Source: Dallia pectoralis (taxonomy: Eukaryota > Chordata > Actinopteri > Esociformes > Umbridae). From it: DNA of 64,000 nucleotides. Below the pieces are notes generated by a model that was given only the letters and a program-made list of their open reading frames with translations, was not told where the DNA came from and did not search any database. Shown here piece after piece: positions 1 through 60,059 of the stretch. A program made the translations under genes and the position numbers. The stretch is from NCBI GenBank assembly GCA_029465975.1, contig CM055739.1, positions 7,482,012-7,546,011 of the forward strand, in the 5' to 3' direction. Position 1 is the stretch's first letter; each line of letters starts with the position of its first letter.

Positions 1-346
1 TTAACAATCCTCTTCTTCTGTTTTGGTCTCTAGTCAATAAGTAAGTTATCACAGCTTATCCCCATGATCCCGAATTAGCCGTAACAAATAGTTATGGATG
101 TTTTTTTTTACTTATATAAACATTCGTCAACGGGGGCTGTGTCCTCATGTTTGTCTAACGGCATGGAAAGGGGTTGTTCTGTGACCTTCACCAATGACCA
201 AAATTTAGACATGAAACTATGCACGCATGACCAGAGTATGAGGTTACAGCTGATTCTGTTTTCATCATACATTGTTGTACGTGCGAACGACCGAAGGGTT
301 CAGCCTCGTCCGGCTCGGGTTTGGACCATAAGAGCCAATACTTTAC

Positions 347-47346
<47,000 letters not shown>

Positions 47347-47760
47347 TATGTCGGATACCTTTCTGTTGGAGTGTCCCTAAAATAAAACTATCGATACGCA
47401 GCACTATTATTTCTGCGAGCAAGTTTCGCAGATACTCAAGCCCAGAACAGCGTAAAAATCCACATGTGGGAGTCCGCCAGCGTGTTAAAAGTAAAACAGA
47501 AAAAACTTCAAATATTGGTAAAAACGATTCCCCCTGTCCTGGTCGATCTCACGGACAAATCCCACATTGAGTTTTTGTATCAAAGTTTTGATAAAAGCTG
47601 GAAATGGTGTGCGAGATCTGAACAATTTTTACTCCATGAATTTTTTTTCAGCTGTCATTCTGTACTGCCTCCAAATACAGTCGTCCGGCTGCGGGTATGT
47701 CACTGGCTGTTTCTCATGCCACTCAAATAAATACATAGCGCTGATTGGCTGTGAGCTGCT
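47347..47760 (-). promoter_or_regulatory. Presumed 5' UTR/proximal promoter of ahr2
   Basis: This is the sequence immediately upstream of the AHR start codon on the minus strand. A TATA-like TATTTATTT lies near 47726-47734 and a 10-bp palindromic E-box, CCACATGTGG, near 47460-47469. One GCGTG core (the minimal AHR/ARNT site, without the flanking T of the full XRE) is near 47479. No transcription start can be fixed from sequence, and an extra non-coding exon further upstream is possible. Confidence 0.3.
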
Positions 47761-47837
47761 GTAGCAGGGTGGGCATTCAGTGAGGCTGCTCGCTATTGGT
47801 GCACAGTGCTTTCAGGAAACATTATACAAACGGAGAA

Positions 47838-47925
47838 CAGAGAGAGAGAGAGAGAGGGAGAGAGAGAGAGAGAGAGAGAGGGAAAGAGAGAGAGAGAGAG
47901 AGCGAGGGACAGAGAGAAAGAGATG
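47838..47925. repeat. (GA)n microsatellite upstream of ahr2
   Basis: Interrupted GA tract of about 85 bp. Confidence 0.93.
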
Positions 47926-47929
47926 GTAA

Positions 47930-50035
47930 AAAATAGATGGTAGTAAAACAATAACAACACATTAAAACTCCTTTCTGTTTTGGAGTGACAGGATATAAAA
48001 AAGTAAAACATTATTTAGTTTATAGATAAGGTACAAAAAAGTGCATGTATTTGTTGCAATGGGTTTTGGGGTGTTTTCAGCTCTGGGATTTTAACAAGCG
48101 ACCCTTCCTGTATTTAGCACTAGGTTAAAAACAAGCCTGCTCTGCCTCGTGTCCCCATTCACACAAGGCTACTCCAACTTGTGACGTGGGATGATACCAA
48201 GAAACAAGTAAATGTCAACACATGAACTGTCCAGGGTTTTGCGTTGAACCACCACCCTGTTCAGGTGTTCTCAACCACTCCATCGAGAAAGGGACAAACA
48301 GAAGAAAACCAACCATAATGTAAACAAACACAATGAATGCATTAGATTTCCATTAGATCTCTCGGATGTGTTATTACTAATCGTTTGGCCTCTTTAAAGC
48401 ACGACAAACGCGTTATAGTGTTGACGCTCTCGTCTGTGATTGAATTGGCGGGGTTGTTGTGGTGGTGCTTCCAGAATGGGTGTGGAAAAATACACACAAC
48501 CTCTGACCGGCCGTGTACCACGAAACATAAGGCCTGAACGAGCTGCCGCTTGGATATTGAAAGAGTGTCAGTTAAAACAAACAGTGACAGAAAGGACAGC
48601 GAAAAGCACAGAATAGATGACGGTTGTGACCGGGCTGGAACATCAGGGAATGGATGACGTCTCTGACTGGGCATAAACACAACATAATAGATGACGGCTT
48701 TGACCGCACTGGCAGAGGACAGCAACACGTAAAGTCAATTTACTCAACAGTCCACTAAGTTGGTCTCGTGCAACAACAGGCCCTGGATTTCTTTGAATGA
48801 GTGGGAGTAAAATATTTAGCTTTCAGGACAGATGAACCGCTAATCATTCTCCCTTTCTCGCTGTCACAAAACAGAGGATTTGGGGGTTGGAAAAGGCTCG
48901 CTGTCCTCGTTCAATTTGATTTATCCGTTGATCGCAGTGTGTTTTGACAATATTGGTTCAGCTGTATTCTTATGGCTATGACGCATAGTGCGTTTACATA
49001 TTTCATAACTACTGTTTATGCACCAATCATATCAACAAAGTATTGACCAATTGTCTATTGAAGCAACATACTGTGGTCTGTGTGGTACAGAATTAAAGTT
49101 TAATTGCATTAAAATAGAGACCAATCTCACTTCACAAATACAGGGATGAAATTGAGTGCAATCTAATAAGATTACATTTTTTGAGGCAAGTCAAAATGTA
49201 ATAAAAATGTATTTTCCCTTCATTTACAAAGTTACATGTGGAATTCTTGGAAACGACTGCCTGGTATAATTGAACCAAAAGACTTTCAGAAATCACTGTC
49301 AGATCAGTGTAGAAACAGTTCTGAAGTAGTGAAGAAAAATCTACAGGAGTGGCAATACAAATTTTGTTACTATAGAGTCTCTGTTGTTGGTTCTTATAAA
49401 CAAACCAGTTAGAAGTTAGATGCCATGTCTGATTTGCCCCCATCTGGTTCTATGAATTTACTTTACGATTGTTTCCTGTTAAATCAAGGTTTGACTTGAA
49501 ATATATATCTTGCAAGACAGCATACAGGAAAACCAACGCAGAGATCTTGCATTTACTTAGTTACACCGTAATTATGTAGATTGCAGGGCGATAGTAAATT
49601 GTAGGAATTAAAATGAAGAAACTACGGTTTTTGAAAGTTTTTGAAAGACTATAAGTTTAGGCAATTTCATAGCGAAATGCACGAGTGACAAAATCATGTT
49701 AGATCAGATATTCTATTTAAATCACAAGTTTATTCATAACGACCATATCTGGAAATGTGTTAACGAAGACAAAATCTTACCTAGGGAATTAACTAATTCT
49801 CCATCAAGAATAGCCTTAAGGTTCTCTGCAGAAAAACACGACATGGAACATCACCACCTACTGGTAAAAAAGAAAAAAAATCTCCAGGAGTCTTTCATTC
49901 AACACAATACTCAGCAGCTTAGATGTATATTTGAAAATTAACCATTTCCTGGTCTATACTCTTGGACAGTAGCTATTTCCACCGCCTCTGTCCAACATGG
50001 GTCATTGATGGACTGATTCCCATATGACCACAATC
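47930..50035. other. 5' flank of ahr2, no gene recognised
   Basis: No exon, RNA or element is recognised. AT content rises beyond 48900. Confidence 0.4.
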
Positions 50036-50040
50036 GAGGG

Positions 50041-50290
50041 CGGCAAGGTGACCTACTGGTTAGGGAATAGGGCTTGGGTCTGGAACGTCCCTGGTTCAAA
50101 TACCATCACCATCAAGTTGTTCTGTCCTTGAGCAAGACAGTTAAACCTAAAATGCTCCCTGGTCTCCGTTGACTTGAAAGTCAAATCAGGTAACTAATTA
50201 GGGCTGCCCCCTGCTCCTCAGGGTTGGGTAAAATGCAGAGGACACATTTCAGTTGAAGGCATTAAGTTGTACAATTGACTAGATTTGTAT
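50041..50290 (+). mobile_element. tRNA-derived SINE
   Basis: The head is tRNA-like, with an A-box-like stretch (GGTGACCTACTGGTTAGGG) and a B-box-like GGTTCAAATACC about 40 bp later. The body follows with CCTTGAGCAAGACAGTTAAACC. The tail reads GCATTAAGTTGTACAATTGACTAG, close to the GCATTCAGTTGTACAACTGACTAG tail I recall from fish SINEs, including those of salmonids. The family name and exact ends are not certain. Confidence 0.8.
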
Positions 50291-51243
50291 ATTCCTTCCT
50301 TCATATCTTTAGTGTTAGTCTACCCCGACTAGAACTGTGAATGTGAAAATCACTGGCATTGTGCCTTTTCATAGCATTGCTGTTTTGATCATTCCTCGTG
50401 CAGTTTTCATAACGCCGGAGACTCGTCTATCAAGTTGACGGTACAGTATTACGTTCGGAATAGATTGGAACTGTCTTTCTTAATGAAACATTGAAAGAAG
50501 TCCGCCATGATCTTCAGAAGATTAAACATTTGTTGTAGTCTAAGCTGTTGGTCCCCTGCCTCAGCCTGTCTTTAACTACTACTGTAAGGGGGCAACCAGC
50601 AGGGAAAACAACAACCACCGCAATCTAATATCCTGATCAAACAGTTCTGGGAGCAGTTACAAGTGTTTACCTCCAATCAAAATGGCTGTAGCAGGTTGGG
50701 ATTTGGCACCGTTTCATTGGCCACAAGTTGTTTGCGTTTACAAGTAGAGATGAGGAAGTCCGGCCAGTGTCTGGTTCACAGAGGAAGGAAGGAGTTGAAC
50801 CCCGCTGTGAGTGGAGCGAGGGCTGTTACCCTTCACTTAGACCCATGTAACCATGGCCTAGCTCTTGATCCGCATGAGAGGAATATGACGAGTTTTAACG
50901 GTGTTTTAGTCCCCGATCAATTTGTTTCATCTCTCTACACTCTCATCCCTCTTGTCCTTGCTGTAACCATGTACGAGCGTATGTCTCTGATTGAAGACGT
51001 TACGTGTCAACGCCTAGAGGATGTCAGAGCTGCGGTGATGTGAATCGTACGGTATTGCACTCTGCCTGCACTCAGGTCAGATTTGACCACGCGTTCCTCT
51101 GAACATCAAAGCAGTAGTCGGATGCCCCGACAAAACGGCAGGACAGCACCATTTGTTCTTTAAAGTGTCCGGACCAGAGAAGGATTCATCCGTCAACTGC
51201 AGAGAGACCCTGACGTCGACGGAGAAGTGGTCCGGCCCGTGTG

Positions 51244-51248
<5 letters not shown>

Positions 51249-51285
<37 letters not shown>

Positions 51286-51341
51286 CACTTGCACACACAT
51301 AATTGAAGACAGATGTTGGTATTGTCCATAAAATGTGTTGG

Positions 51342-51405
<64 letters not shown>
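51249..51405. repeat. (CA)n and (GT)n microsatellite pair
   Basis: CA at about 51249-51297 and GT at about 51343-51405, inverted relative to each other across about 45 bp, so the two tracts can pair as a hairpin. Confidence 0.93.
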
Positions 51406-51406
<1 letters not shown>

Positions 51407-51929
51407 AAAACAGAGCGGAGGCGGTTGAGTAAATCAGTCGGTCATTGTGTAAACTTTACCTTATCGTCTAGTCATAGATTTTTCCATTGCAGCTTCTGCG
51501 AAGTCTCCTCGCTCTCTCTTTCTCTCTCTCGCTCTCCCCCATCCTCTGAACCCGGTTTCTCTCCCTCTCTCTCTCTCCATTTCTTTCAACCCGGTTTCTC
51601 TTCCTGTGTATTGTATACTCGTTCTCACTGTCTCTCTTTCCATTCCAATTAATCACCGCTGGACTTTCTTTAGGGAGACTAAACTCTTGTGGGCGTGTGG
51701 CTGCTCTTTTCCAAGACAAATTGGTCCCATTTTTCATCTTGTTTTTTACGATGAGAGATTATTAGCTGTATATGTTTTAGAGGAGGCGAGGGGAATGACT
51801 TATGCTCCCTGTCATAAACAGCACTGAGTGGGCTTTGGGACTGTAGTTCTGCCAGTACAATCCTACTCAGGGAAGTATTTATTTGTATTTATAACACAGT
51901 ACGTAACCTTGCATCTCGACTTTCTGCAG

Positions 51930-52036
51930 ATTCGGAAGACAACGTTTTTCTTAAAAAATCTAGTGTTGACGTGCAGAAGCGCAAGAAGTGGCTGCGCCTG
52001 AACTTCCTGACAAGTTTTCCAGAGGAAGGCCAAGAG
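51930..52036 (+). other. Possible coding exon, unrecognised
   Basis: An acceptor, CGACTTTCTGCAG|A, and a donor, CAAGAG|GTGAGG, bound 107 nt. With one preceding base they read DSEDNVFLKKSSVDVQKRKK then WLRLNFLTSFPEEGQE with no stop, ending in phase 0. The composition (charged, Lys-rich, then hydrophobic) looks protein-like. The strand is opposite to ahr2, implying a divergent neighbour about 4.6 kb upstream. I recognise no family and see no second exon in the available sequence, so this is tentative. Confidence 0.25.
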
Positions 52037-53043
52037 GTGAGGCCATGTCTTCCCAAACACAAACACGAAGGACTCTGATCAACGCTCGTATGGGTTGATA
52101 ATAAAATCTTTAGCAAGGAAATAGGGGTTTGGAGTTCCCGGGATTTAGGGGACATTTCTTTTGCCCAATCTGGTGGGATATAGCAGGCCACGTCAACCTT
52201 TAGGTCACCACCGGTCTGTTCTCTGTGGGTAAAATGACAAGTTCTTTGGGGTTGAGTGTAACGAAAATGTCGGATTGCAGCCGCCCTCGTGCCATCGTCT
52301 GTTACCAGACCGGGTTTCTGTGAGTGCAAGAAAATAAAAGTTGTGGTTCACCCAGGTTCTTTCGTTATGATCTGTTTTAAGAGAAGTAGGAAAAATAGAC
52401 ATGACAAACATCTACAATATATCATCTTTTTTTGCAGAGGAATACCTGAGGTTATGCTACATGAGACGCAAGTTAATACGGATTCCCGGCACCTTAAAAG
52501 GCGTTGCTTTTGAATGAAAAACGATGAAATGACAGAGGAGGGATGAATTGTGCACAACAGATGTGTTGCGTCATTATTTCATCCCTACACTGGGTTTATT
52601 GAATTTCTTTAGGCACATAATTCATGTCAGTACTATTCACTGTCTGTTTTTATTTATGTGTTTGTATAAAAAATGAATTTATAAATACAAAAGCTCTCCC
52701 GCATCTTGATCCAGCTGCCAAGCTTAGCTGTGGAGTGTTTTTTTATGTTGGATATCACAACTACCTGGCTGACACAACAAGGAGCAACAGGCTAATGTGA
52801 TTTATCACTGATAATTCGAGGATGTCAGGAATGCTCTTATGTTCATAACGTGTCTTCCATATCGGCGGTGGAATTTCCGTAATATTCAATAAACCCTGTG
52901 TGAACCAGCAGTTGTCCAGTGAGAACGGGTTCGCAGTTGGTCACAGTTATTTAAATAGCATACAGATTGGCATTGACACCGTGATAGAGCAGGCTTGAGC
53001 CATGGGCTTGACACTGGCACCATGTTATATTATTATTATTACC

Positions 53044-53563
53044 ACGTAACAAACAGGAAGTTGATCCATTTTGTTCTGCTTTGTAAAAGGACACCATGTA
53101 GCAAACAGGAAGTAGATCCATTGGGTGCTGCTTTGTAAAAGGCCACCATGTAGCAAACAGGAAGTAGATCCATTGGGTGCTGCTTTGTAAAAGGCCACCA
53201 TGTAGCAAACAGGAAGTAGATCCATTTTGTGCTGCTTTGTAAAAGGCCACCATGTAGCAAACAGGAAGTAGATCCATCTGGTGGTGCTTTGTAAAAGGCC
53301 ACCATGTAGCAAACAGGAAGTAGATCCATCGGGTGCTGCTTTGTAAAAGGCCACCATGTAGCAAACAGGAAGTAGATCCATCGGGTGCTGCTTTGTAAAA
53401 GGCCACCATGTAGCAAACAGGAAGTATATCCATCGTTTGCTGCTTTGTAAAAGGCCACCATATAGCAAACAGGAAGTAGATCCATCGGGTGCTGCTTTGT
53501 AAAAGGCCACCATGTAGCAAACAGGAATTAGATCCATCGGGTGCTGCTTTGTAAAAGGCCACG
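53044..53563. repeat. 52-bp minisatellite, about 10 copies
   Basis: The core is CCACCATGTAGCAAACAGGA followed by AGTAGATCCAT, a variable TGGG/CGGG, and TGCTGCTTTGTAAAAGG. GCAAACAG recurs at 53101 and 53153. The long minus-strand open frames across it are artefacts. Confidence 0.94.
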
Positions 53564-53848
53564 CAGGCCCAATCTAGGTTCTGCCACAGGTGCCAAAATG
53601 TGTGAACCTTAGCTGCTGTTTGTTTGCAATGCTGGTCACTAAAATAAAACAAGGGTATTGCTGTATTTGCATAAGCCCTGTAATCAGCGCAGCCAATCAG
53701 TGGTTGGAAAAGCCAGCTCAAATAAATATGTGTGAAGGAATTCCCCCTTCCCACCGACGGGAACGTTTCAATGGGAACTTGTGTTTTCGGGTGTTTTCAC
53801 AGTCTCCTCACTACTTCAGGTTCAAATATGAGGCATGGAATCACGCAT

Positions 53849-54348
53849 NNNNNNNNNNNNNNNNNNNNNNNNNNNNNNNNNNNNNNNNNNNNNNNNNNNN
53901 NNNNNNNNNNNNNNNNNNNNNNNNNNNNNNNNNNNNNNNNNNNNNNNNNNNNNNNNNNNNNNNNNNNNNNNNNNNNNNNNNNNNNNNNNNNNNNNNNNNN
54001 NNNNNNNNNNNNNNNNNNNNNNNNNNNNNNNNNNNNNNNNNNNNNNNNNNNNNNNNNNNNNNNNNNNNNNNNNNNNNNNNNNNNNNNNNNNNNNNNNNNN
54101 NNNNNNNNNNNNNNNNNNNNNNNNNNNNNNNNNNNNNNNNNNNNNNNNNNNNNNNNNNNNNNNNNNNNNNNNNNNNNNNNNNNNNNNNNNNNNNNNNNNN
54201 NNNNNNNNNNNNNNNNNNNNNNNNNNNNNNNNNNNNNNNNNNNNNNNNNNNNNNNNNNNNNNNNNNNNNNNNNNNNNNNNNNNNNNNNNNNNNNNNNNNN
54301 NNNNNNNNNNNNNNNNNNNNNNNNNNNNNNNNNNNNNNNNNNNNNNNN
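53849..54348. other. Assembly gap, 500 N
   Basis: Exactly 500 consecutive N, a typical fixed-size placeholder; the true length is unknown. Open frames crossing it are meaningless. Confidence 0.99.
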
Positions 54349-54600
54349 GCGCTGCAACGCCTCTCTGCCCGGTGGCCCTCCCCACAGAGGCCCGGACAGG
54401 AGGCAGCCGACTCTGTTGAGTCAACAGCTGCGCCTGGAGTCCGGGGCTCTCTCTCACTTGTCCACATCGGCCCAATCCGGCGGGCACACTTAGCCCCCCT
54501 CCCTCAGAAAAACAGCGTTCGCACGCGAGGGTCCGTGGAGTCCTGTGTGCCGGCATTCTCAGCTGGTGACTACAGGAGAAGACTATGAAGCCGGAGCCAG
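54349..54600. other. GC- and CpG-rich sequence abutting the gap
   Basis: About 250 bp of GC-rich sequence with many CpG follow the gap directly, unlike the AT-rich sequence beyond 54750. It could be the edge of a CpG-island promoter or exon lost in the gap. Several frames are open, but none gives a recognisable protein. Confidence 0.35.
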
Positions 54601-54749
54601 AGAAGTGAAAGTCGGTCAGGCGTCTCCGTCCCGGTGGGATCCACCATCTACAGTGTTCTGGCCACAGTGTTATTCCTGGTGTTATTGAAGAGCGGGCCCT
54701 CTGCTCCCTCCGCTCATCTGTAGTTGATTAAAACCCTAGTCGGCCATTT

Positions 54750-57700
54750 TGGCTCCCTCAGCGCTGACATGAGGTACTGGGCCTGTGCTGTACTCGGGCA
54801 GAAAAACATGACAGTTTCCCACGGACTCAATCCTCTACTGGCATTGACTAAAATATGCAACAGAAGACCTGACAATTAACACGAACCTCGGACGATATGC
54901 AAAGAAAATTTTGAATCCCAGAATTTTTTCACACTGACTACACTATGTGTATAAAAGAAAGTGCTGAATTATAACCTTTCCTGCAAAAACGTCTTGAACC
55001 ACCAATCATAAATTATTCCTGATAAGAATGACATTAACAAAATCAAGTTTCAAATGGCAGGAAAATTACAAGACCCGCTGGAAATGTGTGAAAGCATTTG
55101 ATCATTGTTGTTCGGCACTTGAACATGACTGACAGAATGAGGTGTGGCTGTACAGTATACAGAGGCTCTGCCACTTGTGTTTTCTAAGTGTCGGTCTTCA
55201 TTAATTGGATGGACTTCAATTGATTTTATTAGCAAAGTTATAATGCGCATGCTGTTTCTGAGTTAACCTGGCTTTCTGTACCAAGTGGCTATGAGGAGCT
55301 GAAATAAATTATCACAGTCAGGCAAGCTGAGGCCATGTTCTACTGCAAGCAAAATGCAATAACAGCATTAACGTGAATACAAGTCTGTTTCGTGCATTTA
55401 CCTCAGAAAATGCTGTCACTTATTGTTTCCAACGTTTTTGGCCGTGGTTTTTTAAAACAGGTGGGAAAAAATAATCAGCCCTCACTTTTGGAGGAATTCA
55501 TATTGTCCCTTTATTTATTTAACTGACAAGATGTGTGAATTAAAGAGCAAATTCCGACCCGGTTCCACCTCCTAACTCCAGACGTACATTCTCTCTCACT
55601 CTGCTCATGCCTTTTGGCTACATTCATGAATTTCAATTGAGGTCATTATTGCCCATGATTGCATATTTTTTCTCTGGAAAAATGTCAACTTTCTTTCTAT
55701 TTGCAATTCCTCCATTTGCGGCACCGAACACCTGTTCATGTCCAGATTCTGATAAAAATCTTGAGTGTAAGACTGTTCATCAGACAGACGGAAAATGTAA
55801 AAGTCCATCAACCATCCAATTTTTTAAGCTAAATGCAAAAAGTGAACTTGGCTAATTCCATGCCTTTCTTGGCATGTTAACTCCTCTGGCATTGTAGCAT
55901 GAAATACAATAGGCCCTGACTCCAATAGAGTCAGGGCCCAAACCCTGAAGGGAATTGAAAAACCAAAATAAGGTTCTGAGATCAATATACAATTATATTT
56001 GAAACATCCCAAAATCTAATACAACTCACTATCTGAAACTCTGTCTGAAGCTACCTGGCTAGGATATTTTTCTTCTCACAGTTAAACCGGTTATTCGGCC
56101 AATTATGCAAACATTCAAAGAGTTGAATGAAGTAGATGAACAAAGCAGTATATAAATAGTATGTTTGCGGCAGACAAAGCAAGAACAATTTGGGTTAAGA
56201 GAGTGGAAGAAGGAGGTGAAGTCCAACGCATCGACATGTACATGTATGTTACATTATTTGATGTGTTTATATGATTTTTACTTTACATTTTTGGTGTGTT
56301 AATCTCATCACAATGTTACATTATTTGATGTGTTTACCAGTTTTTTAATTTATGTTTTTTGTGTGTTAATCTCATCACAATTTTCTGTTCTTTATTTTAA
56401 ATTGTATGTGTGTTTATCTTTTATTCATTTGACATTATTTGGCGTGTTTATCTGTTCTTTACTTTTTTGGGAGCTTCACTACACGTTCACGAATAGAGCT
56501 GCCAGCTGAGTAAACTATGTATGACTGGTCAAAAAACAACAGTTGGATGATTGGTCTATCTCCTTCCTTTTCAAATATTATTAATATAAAACCAAGAGCA
56601 AGTGTGGGCAATTATTTTGGCTTGGCGGCCACACACTTCAGCAAGTAGAGGGCTGCACAGATTCTTTTTGTGACAGATTTATTGTTTAAAATCAAGCTCT
56701 GGGGCAGAAATCGGAGATATATTCGGAGAGACCTGAACTGTGAGCTGAAAGAGCATCTCATTCCTCCACCCGCTTGGTGCCCCTAAACATCAAATCAAGT
56801 GAGTTCATTAGTAGTACTTATAGAAACACTTATAGTTTCACACTGATGTGCAATGTTCACACCTGAATTTATTATTTCCTAATTCAATCCATAATAAAAA
56901 TGCCATAATGATGAAGTCGCAGATCACAAAACGGAACCTTTCTTGCAGGTTATATTTTATTCCTGAAATCGGCTCCTCATGAAAAAACACTTTTCTTTTC
57001 CCTAGTATAGACTACACAAGGTTATCTAATTGGCTGTTTTCTAGTGTGCATGCATCCAGAAAGATGTAATTTACGGCTGACTTAATGGATTTGGAAAGAC
57101 AAAATTACTTTCCACACTTAGCTTTAAGAATTGATTTCAGTTTGATTCTCTCCAGGGAAAATGGACAATAATTTCAGATAACAAAACAACAAACGAGTTT
57201 GGCAACAAAACACAAAACCTATTGGCCAGACAGCAGCCCAACTGGATAATCCCCAGGGTGGAAAATAGAAGTGGACCATGAACAGTTAATTTAGGCTAAT
57301 ATCTCTCCTGAACAAAGATCAAATGATAAAAGCAAAGACATCGGGTTATGTAGCCCACTCATATAAGACCGAATTTATCCATAACTGCAAAGTATATTCT
57401 TCATCTAAGACATGTGTATCATTGATATAGTTCCCTCTCTAAGGTTACCTAGTGTTCACCTGGCTATTATACCTTTTGATTCTACACAATACCCTTTGCA
57501 CTTTAGTTTCCTCCTGATTTAATCTCTATAGACGGGGTTGTGCACTTTGACTATGGATTTCTCCAGTTGCCATCCAGCCTCAAGCAAAAGCCACGAGGTC
57601 TCCTGTAGTACATGGTTATAATACTAAGAACACAATAAAATGTCTCCACCCGCCGACGTGGGAGCAAGACGGATTTAAAGCACTGCCAGGAATAAGAACA

Positions 57701-58100
57701 GCAGCCTTGCTAGCGTACCAATATCTATAGCGATTTGATTGTAACACATTTCTCGCTTTTCAAAATCATCTTCTTGCAAACGAGCGTTGACTATTCAGCA
57801 ACAGCGCTACAGCCTGCATAATACTTGTGTTTCTTCTGTGAGGAGATTGAATTAATCGAGCCCTGGCAGGCGTCTTTTACACCTGGCGAAAGATTAATTG
57901 CATTCATTATGGAACTGGGCTAGCCTGTGTTCTGTTGAATAAGAATGGATTGTTAGCATTATGGCTAATTAGCAGTGCAGTAATGATGAGTAGGACTATG
58001 TGTTCTCTAATGGAAAAGTGATTTTCATCATAAGCATTTAATTTAATTACAAAAAATCGGGTTGCCTAATGAAAACTAGTTGCACGTTTTAATTGTTATT
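54750..58100. other. AT-rich 5' flank, no gene recognised
   Basis: A diverged tandem duplication of about 66 bp (TGTTACATTATTTGATGTGTTTA ... GTGTGTTAATCTCATCACAA) lies at about 56246-56385. Nothing else is identifiable. Confidence 0.4.
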
Positions 58101-59060
58101 ATTTAAAACCCTTTGTTATTATGAGAGATACAAGTAAGTCGAACCCCTGGTTTACGCAGGAGCTAGCTGATGCTATTCATAGAGATGTTGCCTGACTCTA
58201 GCTCAGATTGGCTATTATTCAAGATGCGAAAAAAAATCAAAACTAATATTTGATTATTTAGTCAACACCTTTTCTGATTGTTTTGGAAAACTATTAAATC
58301 TCCAAAGTGTTGTGACTCTAATTCACTGCCACATCAAATTAATTCAGTCTCTGGCCTCATTACAGATAAAATGAGATAATAGATGCTTTTAAACATGATT
58401 TTATTTCCGCAAGCTATATAAGTTTGATTCAATAGCTATCTGATCAGAACTTAAGTGTGGCCTGGTTTCAGTTAAAATCTCTTTGTTCATCCTCACTATG
58501 TGGGTTCCGGGTCTACTTTCAGACAACTCTATATTAAGAAAGTCCTTAATTATCTTTTAAATCTATAGGGGCAGATCATTTGGAACCTGGTCTATTAGAA
58601 TGTGGAGCATCCCTTATTGCTGGCCCTGTAACCCATATTTTTAACTTGACATTATCTTTAGGACTTATTCTTAAATTATGAAAATCTACACATGTGTTGC
58701 CTCTTTATAACAGGGGCGATAGTGGTGACCTCAACAATTATCGGCCAATTTCAAGGCTTGTCTAGCAAAGACTCTTGAATCATTGATAAATGTGCAGCAT
58801 CGCTCCTTCCTGGCCGAGAAATGTATTTTAAATGCAAATCAATCCGGTTTTTGGACCTCATCATAGCAGAAGCTACTGCCTCCACACCAGTTAAGAATGA
58901 TCTTGTAAATGCTCTGAATACCAAATAAACTTGGGCCACATCGTTCATTGACTAAGGACTTTGATGCAGTTGACCATGATATCATGTTGAAGAAATCGTC
59001 ATTATTTGGCTTTTGTCCTGCTGCACGTTGCTGGTTTCATAACCTTAACCGGTTATAATC
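58100..59060 (+). mobile_element. Degraded non-LTR retrotransposon (L2/CR1-like), reverse transcriptase relic
   Basis: Broken frames translate to pieces of a LINE polyprotein in the right order: PWFTQELADAIHRD (between endonuclease and RT), GADHLEPGLLECGASLIAGP then THIFNLTLSLG, THVLPLYNRGDSGDLNNYRPIS (RT block), and DFDAVDHDIMLKKSSLFGF. Stops and frameshifts are frequent and the catalytic core is incomplete, so the copy is inactive. The clade (L2, CR1 or Rex1) is not certain. Confidence 0.82.
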
Positions 59061-59084
59061 TTACCAACCAAACGTAAACTATTG

Positions 59085-59762
59085 TGCTGGATTATTGGTG
59101 ACCCAGCGCATCATTGAGCGTGTGGCATTATCAAGGACCCCTCACACCCAAGCCATAAACTGTTTGCCCCGCTGCAGGCAAGTGTCAAAGATCTCTACTC
59201 TCCCGCACCAGCAGGCTCAGGAACAGTTTTTTTCCCATCTGCTTTTAACATATTGAACCCTGAAACCCTTCGGTAACCTTGCACTCACACTTGTACTTAT
59301 TTACTTGTTCTGCCAATACATCCTGTGGTACTCCTCGTGCTGTTGCGCTGCACACTGCTAGCCTATATATATTAGCCTTTTGCACATCGCTTATCGTTTG
59401 TACTTTGCGTTTACCACTTGCACAGATGTTCTCCGCTGGTGTTGCCCTCTGCACATTTGCAACTTGCTACGTTGTTGAACTGAATACCTGCACATGTACT
59501 TATCCATGTCAATTGCACATCATCACAATGTACTCAATATGCTTTTGTACTGATCTTTTTCACTTCTGGTTGGATGCAAACTGCATTTCGTTGTACTGTA
59601 CTTGTAATCTAATCTATTATTGAGAAAGTGTGTTTGTTTTAATTGTATGTATATGTCTATACTTGTTATTGTATTTCTGAGTTGATGTTCCAGGGCATGC
59701 TTGAAATGAGACCTCGGTCTCAATGTGTCTCCCTGGTAAAATAAAAGTGAAATAAATACATG
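59085..59762 (+). mobile_element. Non-LTR retrotransposon 3' end
   Basis: About 59130-59260 resembles the end of a LINE ORF (LLSRTSRLRNSFFPSAFNIL after frameshift), where SR(T/A)SRLxNSFFP is typical. The 3' region ends TGAGACCTCGGTCTCAATGTGT, then CTCCCTGGTAAAATAAAAGTGAAATAAATA, a tail of short tandem AAATAAA-type repeats as in many fish LINEs. It may belong to a different copy from the RT relic beside it. Confidence 0.7.
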
Positions 59763-60059
59763 TATTTATGAAAAACAGATGTATGGTTCTAGATAATGAT
59801 CCATGTTGTGTTGTTGATATTATCAAGATGTTTTAGCGCTTTCCCCCGACTAAGTTTTCTGGCATGATGTAGCTTTGACTTCCTCTGAATTAATACATGA
59901 AATAACTTAAGGCTGTGAATACTAACCAGAATCGATCAAGTCGTTTGTTTTGTTCTCAATGGTCCAGTTAATTGGTGAAGTCGTGAAGCAGTTGCTCTGC
60001 TGCTGTCGTTCTAATTTGCTCTGTATTCATTGCCAGGCTAGTCTGGGTGTGGTTTGTTC

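Noticed and set aside
50663..51043. 126-residue plus-strand ORF
   Set aside because: No recognisable domain, composition near random, no splice or promoter context.
52951..53754. 267-residue minus-strand ORF with repeated LLHGGLLQSSTRWIYFLFA
   Set aside because: Reading of the 52-bp minisatellite; identical peptides appear in three frames.
53590..54588. ORFs crossing 53849-54348
   Set aside because: They consist mostly of unknown residues from the N gap.
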